Assembly: GCA_001464735.1 (NCBI GenBank)
Contig: LNDU01000034.1
Coordinates: forward strand, 62,001 to 126,000
Source: Nitrospira sp. Ga0074138
GTDB lineage: Bacteria; Nitrospirota; Nitrospiria; Nitrospirales; Nitrospiraceae
DNA length: 64,000 bases
Direction of reading: 5' to 3'
Positions 1 to 8,094 of this stretch are shown here, piece by piece. The notes below the pieces were generated by a model that searched no databases, was not told the origin of the DNA, and saw nothing but the letters and a program-made list of their open reading frames with translations. The position numbers and the translations under genes are program-made. Each line of letters starts with the position of its first letter. The first letter of the stretch is position 1.

Positions 1-204
1 CCCCTGCAGCTCTTGTTTGCTTTGAGATAAGTCGGTGATCTGGGCCTGAAGCTGAGTCTTTTCCATGGTCAAGGTTTGGGCCTCCGACCGCAATTGTTCG
101 ATCTCAGCCTGTAAAGCTGGCGGCCAATAGTCACATCCCGCAAGGCCAAGGGCGAAGCCGAAACCAACGACCGTACTGAGTACCCGCATCACGTGGCGTT
201 TCAT
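1..204 (-). CDS. Outer-membrane-type lipoprotein with coiled coil (partial)
   Basis: The gene runs off the left edge of the window, so only the first 68 or so residues are seen. They begin with a lipoprotein signal: charged start (MKRHVMR), a hydrophobic stretch and a lipobox LAGC with Cys24. A Gln/Glu/Leu-rich heptad-like segment follows, typical of a periplasmic coiled coil. The ATG at 204 is preferred over the in-frame ATG at 210 because AAGGGGA lies 6 bases upstream of it, whereas it would touch the earlier ATG. It lies 273 bp downstream of purD on the same strand. The function is not recognisable from this fragment. Confidence 0.75.
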   Translation of the reverse strand, partial: MKRHVMRVLSTVVGFGFALGLAGCDYWPPALQAEIEQLRSEAQTLTMEKTQLQAQITDLSQSKQELQG

Positions 205-477
205 GGCCATTCCCCTTTCATCAGACATAATCTGTCATTACCAGGTGCTGGTGTAGACATGTTGAGTCCCTCGCATGTTGAGCACTGACCACCGTGGGAG
301 GCTATTGTAACAGATCGCACGACTCGGCTAAGAAGAAGATCGGCTCTGGGCGTGCGGATCTACATCTGCTGCGTTAGGTAGATCCAGGTAGCTCTATGTC
401 CGCAGCGCGAATATGTGCTCGGGGTGAGATCGACGTGTTTGCTGAATGCGTTGTTTGAGGAGAGCGCCTGTCCCGGT

Positions 478-1752
478 TTATGTCTTCAGAGCACGGCGTG
501 CGATGTCCGTTCGGAAGTGACAACCCTCAAATGAGATCGTCTTCACGACTCGATAGGCCTCGCCTTGTGCCTCCAATAACGTTCGCCCTCGACCGAGTAC
601 GCCGAGGACGCGGCCGCCTGCTGTCACGATCTCCTGTCCCCTCTGGACTGTTCCTGCATGAAAGACCACGGAGGAGTCCGATAAGGTTGTCGCCGTGGGG
701 AGTCCAGAGAGCGGTATTCCCTGCTGATAGGTACCGGGGTAGCCTCCCGATGCCATGACCACGCAGACCGTCGCGTCCGAGTGCCACTCAACAGGAAGTT
801 GGTCAAGTCGATGTTCTATCACCGCTTCAAGAACATCGACGAAGTCATTCTTAAGCAAGGGCAACACGACTTGAGTTTCTGGATCGCCCATACGAGCGTT
901 AAATTCGAGTACGTATGGTGTCCCGTCCATCATCATGAGTCCGGCATACAGCACGCCTTGAAACGGCGAACCAAGCCGCGCCATGGCGTCCACCATTGGC
1001 TGCAAGACCTCACGACGGACTTGATCTTGGATCTCGGTCGTTCCCAGTGGGGCCGGGCAATAGGCGCCCATCCCACCGGTATTCAAGCCGGTGTCTCCAT
1101 TGCCAACCCGTTTATGATCCTGCGCTGGTGGCATCGGCACCACGGTCTTGCCATCGGTAAACGCCATGATTGTCAGTTCCTCGCCGTCAAGAAACTGCTC
1201 GATCAGCACCTGTTTGCCGGCTTGGCCGAACACTGCCTTCTCCATTGAATCAATGATTGCCTGTTTTGCCTGGTTTTGACTGGTCGCAACGATGACGCCT
1301 TTTCCTTGAGCCAGCCCGTCCGCTTTAATCACGACCGGTAGCGGCTGCTGCTCGACATAGGCGAGTGCATCCTTGATCTTTTCGAAACTCTTGGCATGGG
1401 CCGTCCGGATCTTGGCTTGCGCCATGACTTCCTTCGAGAAGACCTTACTAGCTTCCAAGCGGGCGGCGTTCCTGGTTGGTCCAAACACTTTGAGCCGAGC
1501 TTTGCGGAATTCGTCTACGATGCCCAGCGCGAGCGGCGCTTCTGGCCCGATCACTGTCACATCAATCTTTTCTTGGAGCGCGAAGTTCTTCAGGCCGGCG
1601 ATATCGTCCGATTTAATCGGGATGCAGTTCGCCAATGATGCGATCCCCGCATTGCCGGGGGCACAGAACAAAACTGGTTGGCGTGGACTCTGCGCGAGCT
1701 TCCACACCATCGCATGCTCACGTCCCCCACTGCCAACAACGAGAATTTTCAT
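478..1752 (-). CDS. purD: Phosphoribosylamine--glycine ligase (GAR synthetase)
   Basis: This cytoplasmic enzyme joins glycine to 5-phosphoribosylamine using ATP, the second step of de novo purine synthesis. The 424-residue length is normal for the family. Visible marks are the N-terminal GSGGREHA motif, the ATP-grasp glycine-rich loop DGLAQGKGV near residue 145, and the metal/ATP-binding EFNARMGDPETQ near residue 285. It follows purH on the same strand after a gap of about 117 bp, so the two are probably one purHD transcript. No defects are seen. Confidence 0.97.
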   Translation of the reverse strand: MKILVVGSGGREHAMVWKLAQSPRQPVLFCAPGNAGIASLANCIPIKSDDIAGLKNFALQEKIDVTVIGPEAPLALGIVDEFRKARLKVFGPTRNAARLEASKVFSKEVMAQAKIRTAHAKSFEKIKDALAYVEQQPLPVVIKADGLAQGKGVIVATSQNQAKQAIIDSMEKAVFGQAGKQVLIEQFLDGEELTIMAFTDGKTVVPMPPAQDHKRVGNGDTGLNTGGMGAYCPAPLGTTEIQDQVRREVLQPMVDAMARLGSPFQGVLYAGLMMMDGTPYVLEFNARMGDPETQVVLPLLKNDFVDVLEAVIEHRLDQLPVEWHSDATVCVVMASGGYPGTYQQGIPLSGLPTATTLSDSSVVFHAGTVQRGQEIVTAGGRVLGVLGRGRTLLEAQGEAYRVVKTISFEGCHFRTDIARRALKT

Positions 1753-1869
1753 GTCAGATCCGCAGTAACGATTTAGGAGGGAAGACGGTGCGGGTAGATA
1801 GTCGCGACAACAGGCGACGAGTCAACTACTCACCCATCACTGATCACTCATCACGGCTCACGATCGTTA

Positions 1870-3423
1870 TCAATGTCTAAAATGCCGCATTCCGGTGAGA
1901 ATCATCGCCATTCCATGTTCATCCGCGGCTTTGACGACTTCCGGATCTCGGATCGATCCGCCTGGTTGAATGACGGCTGTGATCCCGACTTCGGCGGCTG
2001 CATCGAGGCCATCGCGGAACGGAAAGAACGCGTCAGAGGCCATGACACAGCCTTTGACAGGCATTTGCGCTTTCATGGCCGCCAATTTCACGGAATCCAC
2101 ACGACTCATCTGTCCTGCCCCGATGCCAACGGTCTGGCCAGGTTTGGCATAGATGATGGCGTTGGACTTGACGTGCTTGCAGACTTTCCATGCAAACGCA
2201 CAAGCGGCATATTCTTCGTCCGTCGGCTTACGGATGGTCGGCACGGCAAGCGTCCGAAGATCCGGCAAGACACCGAGGTCCCGATCCTGGACGATGAGCC
2301 CGCCGACCAGTTTTTTCAGGTCGAACCCTTCCTGCTTCACTTTCGTCAAGGGGCCCACGTCCAATAGACGTAAATCCTTCTTCCTCTTCAATTCAGCCAA
2401 GGCATCTTCAATAAATCCTGGAGCAATCACGACCTCAACAAACGTGGACGTGATTTCCTTGGCAGCCGCCAAATCGACCGGCCGGTTGAAGGCAATCACC
2501 CCGCCGAAGGCAGACACGGGATCCGTCTCTCTTGCCTTGACGTACGCCTCCACCGGCGTCTCTCCGAGCGCCACCCCACAGGGATTATTGTGCTTGATGA
2601 TCGCGACAGCCGTCTCATCATATTCCTTCACCAACTCGAGCGCGGAATTCGCATCGAGGAAGTTATTGTAGGACATGGCCTTGCCATGCAAGATCTTCCC
2701 GCGAGAGACGGATGGCTCTTTGCTGTACAATTCACGATAGAACGCGCCTTGCTGGTGAGGGTTTTCTCCGTAGCGGAGGGACTCAGCCAACTCAAACTGA
2801 AGTGACAACACTTTCGGGAACTTGACCTCCCTGGCCTGAGCGTGTTTCTCCAGGTAGCCGGCGATCAATCCGTCATAGCGTGATGTATGCTGGAACACCT
2901 TCATGGCTAACTCACGACGCAGCGCCGGGGTCACCGTATTGCCGTTCACCGCCTCCAACACACGTGTGTAATCGGCAGGATCGACGACAACGAGCACATC
3001 CTCATGATTCTTGGCGGCCGACCGCAGCATAGACGGGCCGCCGATATCGATATTTTCAATGGCATCCTCGAAACGGCAATCGGGTTTTGCGATCGTGGCT
3101 TCAAAGGGGTAGAGGTTGACCACCACTACATCGATGGGACCGATCCCATGTTGAGTCATCTGCTCGACATGCGCTGGAAGCGACCGGCGTCCCAGCAAGC
3201 CGCCATGAATCTTGGGGTGCAACGTTTTCACCCGACCATCGAGAATCTCCGGTGAGCCTGTGTAGGCTGCGACATCCGTGACCGTCATTCCGGCGTCGCG
3301 CAACGCTTTGGCTGTTCCTCCCGTGGACAAAAGTTCCGCGCCAATCGCGGCCAGCCCCTTCGCCATCTCGATAACTCCGGTCTTATCCGAAACACTGATC
3401 AACGCCCGCTTGATGCCGGCCAT
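1870..3423 (-). CDS. purH: Bifunctional AICAR formyltransferase / IMP cyclohydrolase
   Basis: This enzyme catalyses the last two steps of IMP synthesis: formylation of AICAR with 10-formyl-THF, then cyclisation to IMP. The N-terminal MGS-like cyclohydrolase domain begins [13 protein letters not shown] and contains STGGTAKAL. The formyltransferase domain holds the Lys-His pair in [10 protein letters not shown] (near residue 270) and ends with IQPGGSIRD and LTGMRHFRH. The open frame extends 31 codons further upstream, but the ATG at 3423 has AAGGAG 8 bases before it and gives the usual family start and length (517 residues). purD follows downstream. Confidence 0.97.
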   Translation of the reverse strand: MAGIKRALISVSDKTGVIEMAKGLAAIGAELLSTGGTAKALRDAGMTVTDVAAYTGSPEILDGRVKTLHPKIHGGLLGRRSLPAHVEQMTQHGIGPIDVVVVNLYPFEATIAKPDCRFEDAIENIDIGGPSMLRSAAKNHEDVLVVVDPADYTRVLEAVNGNTVTPALRRELAMKVFQHTSRYDGLIAGYLEKHAQAREVKFPKVLSLQFELAESLRYGENPHQQGAFYRELYSKEPSVSRGKILHGKAMSYNNFLDANSALELVKEYDETAVAIIKHNNPCGVALGETPVEAYVKARETDPVSAFGGVIAFNRPVDLAAAKEITSTFVEVVIAPGFIEDALAELKRKKDLRLLDVGPLTKVKQEGFDLKKLVGGLIVQDRDLGVLPDLRTLAVPTIRKPTDEEYAACAFAWKVCKHVKSNAIIYAKPGQTVGIGAGQMSRVDSVKLAAMKAQMPVKGCVMASDAFFPFRDGLDAAAEVGITAVIQPGGSIRDPEVVKAADEHGMAMILTGMRHFRH

Positions 3424-3765
3424 GTGAGTACTCCTTGGAATCGTGTGTGATGTGAACGAGATATGTCGACTACGATAAGGCGAGCGAAGAATAGCAAATG
3501 GGTGAGGTAAGTTCAAGGCGACAGATGTCCAATTGCCTAACCTGAGAGGAGGACATCCTTCGATCTGTGAGAGAAGCCGTGGAGTCCGTCAATGGCGGCG
3601 TTCTCCTCGGACGGTATGCTCCTGCCTTTTGAGATGGAAGCACGGCACTTACCAGCCCCGACAAAGGTGTCATTGACGTTGGTCCTACCATTCAAGTAAT
3701 GTCTCAATGGCGACGAGGAGACTCCATGCATTTCCCTACATAACCACTCATTATGGAGGTGTGCT
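3424..3765. other. Intergenic region, divergent promoters
   Basis: This 342-bp gap separates purH (minus strand) from the divergent gene at 3766. Short open frames here have no ribosome-binding site and no recognisable product. It must contain promoters for both flanking genes, but no convincing -35/-10 pair was picked out. Confidence 0.5.
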
Positions 3766-4251
3766 ATGCTGGCTGGCCGGTTGGTGAAACTCATCGAGAA
3801 AAACTCCGAACAGCTTGCTCTGGAGCTCAGCGAGAAAGTGTGGAACTCTCCCCGCTGTAGTGATCTCCGCAAAGTCCCAGCGGAGGAACTCCAAGCCCGC
3901 ACCCGTGAGATCTACCAAAACTTGAATAACTGGTTGATGGACCTGACCGAGGCTGAGATCGAACAGCGCTATACAGAGCTAGGTGCCCGCCGTGCCGCAC
4001 AAGGGGTTGCCTATAGCCACTTCCTCTGGGCCATCACCGCCACGAGAGAACACATGACCGCTTTCGTCCAGCGCGAAGGGTTTTCTGATACTCCCATGCA
4101 ACTGCAGGGAGAGCTGGAACTGATGCACATCCTCGCCCAGTTCTTCGATCGTGCGCTGTATTTTACCGCCATGGGGTATGAGCGCGAGCGTACTCGTATC
4201 GGAACGAATCTCCGCAGGCGCAGGGACGATCATCAGAAAGTGCACGCGTAG
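3766..4251 (+). CDS. Helical cytoplasmic protein, possibly RsbRD N-terminal-like
   Basis: This is a 161-residue, almost entirely helical protein without signal peptide or membrane segment. Its pattern (a Leu-rich start, a YQNLNNWL segment near 50, then YTELGARRAAQG and a helix with conserved Trp and Arg) resembles the helical sensory domain found at the N-terminus of RsbRD-like stressosome proteins. That match is by eye and weak. Start: ATG with GGAGG 6 bases upstream. It is followed by a hairpin terminator at 4293, so it is probably a single-gene unit. Confidence 0.75.
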   Translation: MLAGRLVKLIEKNSEQLALELSEKVWNSPRCSDLRKVPAEELQARTREIYQNLNNWLMDLTEAEIEQRYTELGARRAAQGVAYSHFLWAITATREHMTAFVQREGFSDTPMQLQGELELMHILAQFFDRALYFTAMGYERERTRIGTNLRRRRDDHQKVHA

Positions 4252-4292
4252 CGGCCTGTAAGAGCTAGAAGCTTACGTCACTCCACTCCTAC

Positions 4293-4317
4293 GGGCTCAC
4301 CGCATGAAGGTGGGCCC
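4293..4317 (+). terminator. Hairpin terminator after the 3766 gene
   Basis: GGGCTCACC and GGTGGGCCC form a 9-bp stem with one G-T wobble around a 7-base loop, 42 bp after the stop codon. The sequence after it is AT-rich (ATATTT) but has no long T-run. Confidence 0.5.
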
Positions 4318-4449
4318 ATATTTACCCTCACATCTATTAGTACCGCTCGACCTCGTGGTGACTGCCTGCACGCGCAGAGCCTGTGCTTGACGTCTCTTGT
4401 CCCTCTCTGCGACGCTGTCAGTCTGTCATCTTGATCAGAAAGATGCCCC

Positions 4450-5322
4450 ATGATGTCGATACAGTGGTTTCCCGGTCACATGAATGCCGCGCGCAAAGAA
4501 GCGGCCAAGACGATGGAAGTGATCGATGTGATTGTCGAGGTGCTGGATGCGCGTGCCCCCCAGGCCAGTTCCAATCCATTGATCGAAGAGCTGCGTCTAT
4601 CCAGGCAGCGCCCGTGCCTGAAAGTCCTCAACAAAGCCGATCTTGCCGACCCGGCGGTCACAAAGGCTTGGCTCGAACGGTTCAACCAACAAGAGGGCGT
4701 CTCGGCTGTGGCCCTGTCGTGTAAAAGTGTGGGTGACGCTGCCAAGATCCCCCGGCTCTCCCAGCAGCTCGCTCCCCATCGCAACAGCCATGTGAAGCCG
4801 CTGCGCATGTTGATCATGGGAGTCCCCAATGTCGGCAAGTCGACTTTAATGAATACGCTCCTGAAGCGGCGCATCGCCCGTGTGGGGGATGAACCGGCGG
4901 TGACCAAAGTTCAACAGCGGCACAAGCTGGGCGACCAGATGGCCATTATCGATTCGCCCGGGTTGCTTTGGGGGACGATCAAGGACCCTGAGGTGGGTTT
5001 GTTGCTTGCGACGATCAATGCCGTCGGCCATACGGTGGTCGATGATGAAACTGTCGCCGAGTTTCTCGCTGGGAAGATGCTCGCGCGCTATTCCGCCAGG
5101 CTCACGGTCCGCTACGGATTTGGGGTGGAGGGGCTGAGCAGTGCGGGGGTGATTGAAGCGATCGCCAGAAAGCGCGGCTGTCTGTTGGCCGGAAGCGGCG
5201 GGGCGTTGGACCGGGACAAGGCCGCGAGGATTCTCCTTGCCGACTACCGCGACGGCACGCTGGGCCGCGCCAGTTTGGAGGCTCCAGAGGCAGGGAAAGT
5301 AGCGCAGTCTGAACCAGCCTGA
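4450..5322 (+). CDS. ylqF: Ribosome biogenesis GTPase YlqF/RbgA
   Basis: This is a circularly permuted GTPase of the YlqF/RbgA family, known to act late in 50S subunit assembly. The family opening WFPGHMNAARKEA is present at residue 6. The G motifs come in permuted order: G4 NKAD near 61, G1 GVPNVGKS near 124, then G3 DSPG near 172. The total of 290 residues is typical. The start is one of two adjacent ATGs at 4450 and 4453. It is followed within 10 bp by a perfect hairpin terminator. Confidence 0.95.
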   Translation: MMSIQWFPGHMNAARKEAAKTMEVIDVIVEVLDARAPQASSNPLIEELRLSRQRPCLKVLNKADLADPAVTKAWLERFNQQEGVSAVALSCKSVGDAAKIPRLSQQLAPHRNSHVKPLRMLIMGVPNVGKSTLMNTLLKRRIARVGDEPAVTKVQQRHKLGDQMAIIDSPGLLWGTIKDPEVGLLLATINAVGHTVVDDETVAEFLAGKMLARYSARLTVRYGFGVEGLSSAGVIEAIARKRGCLLAGSGGALDRDKAARILLADYRDGTLGRASLEAPEAGKVAQSEPA

Positions 5323-5329
5323 AGGGAGT

Positions 5330-5351
5330 GGGCTGGAGGCTACTCCAGCCC
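5330..5351. terminator. Perfect hairpin, likely bidirectional terminator
   Basis: GGGCTGGAG and CTCCAGCCC form a perfect 9-bp stem with a GCTA loop, 7 bp after the ylqF stop. There is no T-run. It also covers the end of the RND remnant on the minus strand, so it may originally have ended that gene. Confidence 0.6.
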
Positions 5352-5520
5352 CGGAAACGGGGTTGTCGGTTCTAAGCGAATGGCGGCCTGCGTCTCTTCC
5401 TTCTCGGATTTTCTCGGGTGCCGCTCCTCAAAGATCATATACATCGTGGGCACAAGGAAGAGGGTCAGCAGGGTTGAGATGCTGAGTCCGTCACCGATGG
5501 ATCGTGCGAGCGGCGCGATA
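5340..5520 (-). pseudogene. C-terminal remnant of an RND efflux pump inner-membrane protein
   Basis: The minus strand encodes only the last 60 or so residues of an AcrB/CusA-type transporter. The segment IGDGLSISTLLTLFLVP followed by MYMIFEE is the typical last transmembrane helix of this family, whose members normally exceed 1,000 residues. Everything upstream is missing, and the frame passes directly into a decayed copy of an SDR gene (5571-5797). It is interpreted as the scar of a deleted efflux operon. Confidence 0.75.
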
Positions 5521-5570
5521 GGTATGTGACACAAACTGCTGTCCGGTATTCCCTCAACGACCGCGGAGCT

Positions 5571-5797
5571 TCACCAATCCGCGCCTGCCCGGTCAATGTG
5601 ATCTGGTGCACCACCTCATGCTTTCCAAGCGTCGAAAGATAGTATGGCCGCTTCCGCCACATCGAACGGGTTGATCTTTTCACTGTGCTCGATGTCCGCC
5701 GAAGACGCGTCCAGCAACTCATCCGCCATTGGCCCCTATCCTATTGTTTCATCTTCCGGAAGCCTGCCCGACAACAAAAAAACATGCCACGCAATCT
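5571..5797 (-). pseudogene. Decayed, internally deleted copy of the neighbouring SDR gene
   Basis: This segment aligns by eye with the C-terminal part of the intact SDR gene at 6637-7356. Positions 5643-5700 are identical to 6709-6766 over 58 bp, including the codons for the YLSTLGK region and the DPF/AEAA segment. The homology then jumps: about 170 bp of the intact gene (roughly 6793-6963) are absent, and similarity resumes at 5745-5797 with the FRQ/CRAGF region. Frames are disrupted and no intact product is possible. Nothing recognisable lies between 5798 and 6082. Confidence 0.8.
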
Positions 5798-6082
5798 GCT
5801 CACCAGGGTGGACTGTCGTCCCTGGAAAGACTTCTCCGATCCCGCTATCCAAAACCGGACCGCATGTTCCGGCTTTTCCTCATCATCGTATCTGTTTCGA
5901 TACGCACGCTGATTCAACGCAAAGGTGTTTCTACCTAACTGCGCGATTTTTCGAGTCTCGATGGTTTCACTCTATTCGGCGCGAGAGTTGCTTACGCTAA
6001 TACTCGCGTGTACATGCATGCGTCAGAAAAGAAAATATTTACATTTGTCAACGGTGGCTATTCACCAGAAAAGGAGTGTGCC

Positions 6083-6445
6083 ATGAAGATCATCGCGTTG
6101 TTGGTGGCGTTGGTAGGGTTGATGCTGTCGGACTCGGCCTTTGCGATTGGGTGCCCGTATGTCCTCAAGGTTGAAAACAAACTTCCCGGCGCGGTCAATC
6201 TTGTTGAACTAAAAACTCGCATTAGCGGGCTGACCTGGAAGGTTGAAGATACGTTCAAAGATGATCAAATGATCAACAAAGACACGAGTTGGTCGGACGA
6301 GTACCACACAGATTCGCTCTGTAACACGACCAAACATGATTTCCAGCTGAAATTTAAAAACGCGCAAAACAACGTCGTTGTCAAGACGGTAGAAAAGATC
6401 AAAGTCAACAATGGAGAAACGATCACGTTCACTCTTGGCAAATAA
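6083..6445 (+). CDS. Small secreted protein of unknown function
   Basis: This is a 120-residue protein with a clear Sec signal peptide (MKIIALLVALVGLMLSDSAFA, cut after AFA near residue 21). The mature part of about 99 residues is rich in Lys, Asp, Asn and Thr, has two Cys (in GCPY and SLCN) that could form a disulphide, and looks like a beta-sandwich. Start: ATG at 6083 with AAGGAG 6 bases upstream; a longer in-frame start at 6008 lacks a ribosome-binding site and would bury the signal peptide. No family was recognised. A weak hairpin follows at 6510. Confidence 0.8.
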   Translation: MKIIALLVALVGLMLSDSAFAIGCPYVLKVENKLPGAVNLVELKTRISGLTWKVEDTFKDDQMINKDTSWSDEYHTDSLCNTTKHDFQLKFKNAQNNVVVKTVEKIKVNNGETITFTLGK

Positions 6446-6509
6446 ATCTTGTCAGGATGCCTGAGCGTAATCTCCCTGACCGTTTCTTGCTGACTGTGCG
6501 ATGCTTGTG

Positions 6510-6537
6510 AGGGCCGGGAGCATGGTTTCTCGGCCCT
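6510..6537. terminator. Weak hairpin between convergent genes
   Basis: AGGGCCG and CGGCCCT form a 7-bp stem around a loop of about 14 bases, between the secreted protein and the convergent SDR gene. There is no T-run, so its role as a terminator is uncertain. Confidence 0.3.
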
Positions 6538-6636
6538 TGCAGGCTCCCTGCAGCAAGCCATCTTCCATCAGCGGATGGTAGGGGCTCGACCATATCGGAA
6601 ACGACTCCCAATACACGTTCAGGTCACCCGACCTCT

Positions 6637-7356
6637 TCACCAATCCGCGCCTAACCGATCAATGACAATCTGATGCACCACGGCGTACTTCCCGAGTGTC
6701 GAGAGGTATATGGCCGCTTCCGCCACATCGAACGGGTTGATCTTTTCACTGTGCTCGATGTCCGCCAGAGACGCATCTACCAAGTCGTCTGCCACGGCCC
6801 CTGGACAGATAGCGCTGACTTTGATGTGGTGAGGACGGCCCTCGTCAGCCAATGATTTGGTCAGTGCCATAATGCCGTGCTTCGAGGCACTGTAGGTTCC
6901 GGTCCCTGCCCAGGCTTGCAGACCCGCCACACTCGATACGTTAATGATGACTCCCCCGCCCTGGTGCTTCATCTGCCTGAAGCCTGCCCGACAGCAGAAG
7001 AACGTGCCGCGCAAATTGACATTCATCACATGATCGAAGGCCTCGGTGCTTGTCTCAGCCAAGCGGTTTCCCCCACCGATCCCAGCATTGTTGACCAGAA
7101 TATCGAGTCGGCCATAACGGGCCACTGTGTCGGCCATCAATCGCTCCACCTGCCGCTCATCAGCGACATCCGTCTGGATCGGCCACGCCTCCCCACCCTG
7201 CTCCCTGATTTGCGAAACCGTCTGCTCGCACAGGGCTATCCTCCTCGCCGCGACGACTACTCTGGCCCCTTCCTGACCAAACCGAAGCGCAATGGCCTTG
7301 CCGATTCCGCTGCTACTACCCGTGACGATTGCGACTTTATCCCTGAGTCGTGGCAT
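6637..7356 (-). CDS. SDR family NAD(P)-dependent oxidoreductase
   Basis: This 239-residue classical short-chain dehydrogenase/reductase has all core motifs: the cofactor loop TGSSSGIG near residue 12, NNAG near 88, catalytic Ser in NVSS near 139, and YSASK (catalytic Tyr and Lys) near 155-159. The substrate cannot be told from sequence. The Arg pair after the second strand (AARR) suggests NADPH preference, which is an inference. The C-terminus (YLSTLGKYAVVHQIVID) is the part also found as a decayed copy at 5571-5797. The gene stands alone. Confidence 0.93.
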   Translation of the reverse strand: MPRLRDKVAIVTGSSSGIGKAIALRFGQEGARVVVAARRIALCEQTVSQIREQGGEAWPIQTDVADERQVERLMADTVARYGRLDILVNNAGIGGGNRLAETSTEAFDHVMNVNLRGTFFCCRAGFRQMKHQGGGVIINVSSVAGLQAWAGTGTYSASKHGIMALTKSLADEGRPHHIKVSAICPGAVADDLVDASLADIEHSEKINPFDVAEAAIYLSTLGKYAVVHQIVIDRLGADW

Positions 7357-7903
7357 ATTCTTTCTGGTGGAGGACGTCTGTGCGGGAATCGACTCCGCTG
7401 CGTGATATCATTTCACTCTTGAATAGACAGACTCACTGGAATGAGACCGAATATATGCGGCCAATTCTACGCTGATTTATTTGAGCCGCCAATAGACCAG
7501 TTCAAGCCAAAGTCGACGTCACTCATGAGACTGGGGATGGTGGGTTCAAGTGCGCCATTGATCGATCTCCGCTCGGAATTCCTCATTCGATGGATTCTTG
7601 CGCGTAGAGGGTAGCGAGTACTGAATTCAAGTGTGCCGATCTCTTCTCTCTTCCGTTTGACTTCCCCTTCCCCGCCTCCCCCTAGAAGCCATTTCTAGCG
7701 TTGTCCTTCGTCCACTTGTGCCTCCACACTTCGTGGTCTAATACTTCTGTGGATCAGCTCTGACCGAGCAGCAACGAGTACGTGTATACCCTCCTACTGG
7801 ACCCACTCGGCTGGCCAAATCTTACCCTAGTACATGCATCATAAAATGTGATACCGTCACACGTCTAACCCTTGTGGTCACATCATGTTAGCTGACTGAG
7901 CTC
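7357..7903. other. Intergenic region with ompA-cassette promoter copy
   Basis: No gene is recognised in this 547-bp stretch. Its right end (from about 7810) is similar to the sequence just upstream of the intact ompA-like gene (10730-10825). Both copies carry a GGCCA box, CCTAGTAC (7826-7833 here) and GATACCGT/GGTACCGT. Confidence 0.6.
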
Positions 7904-8080
7904 ATGAGGCGTGTGGGGATTCTCTCCCAAGTGCAGAGTACAATATGCGACTGAGGCGGATTAGTAACGGACTCACGAATCCGATGACCGCAATCGGTTA
8001 TGGTTCGGCATGCCCCCTCTCCCATCTGAGACATCAAACCAGCCTTCAGACAGAATCATTCCATCGAACTACTGATCTAA
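7904..8080 (+). pseudogene. Internally deleted ompA-like gene (both ends kept)
   Basis: The ATG and first ten or so codons (ATGAGGCGTGTGGGGATTC) match the start of the ompA-like gene at 10826. After about 30 bases the sequence jumps to AGTACAATATGCGACTGAG, which matches that gene near 11515, and then follows it past CAATCGGTTATGGTTCGGC and TACTGATCTAAGGA to the end. About 650 bp, including most of the coding region, is missing. An early in-frame TGA (in GCGACTGAG) ends any product. It sits directly upstream of the 8095 coiled-coil gene, as the intact ompA gene does before the 11701 paralogue. Confidence 0.85.
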
Positions 8081-8094
8081 GGATTGAGTGACCT

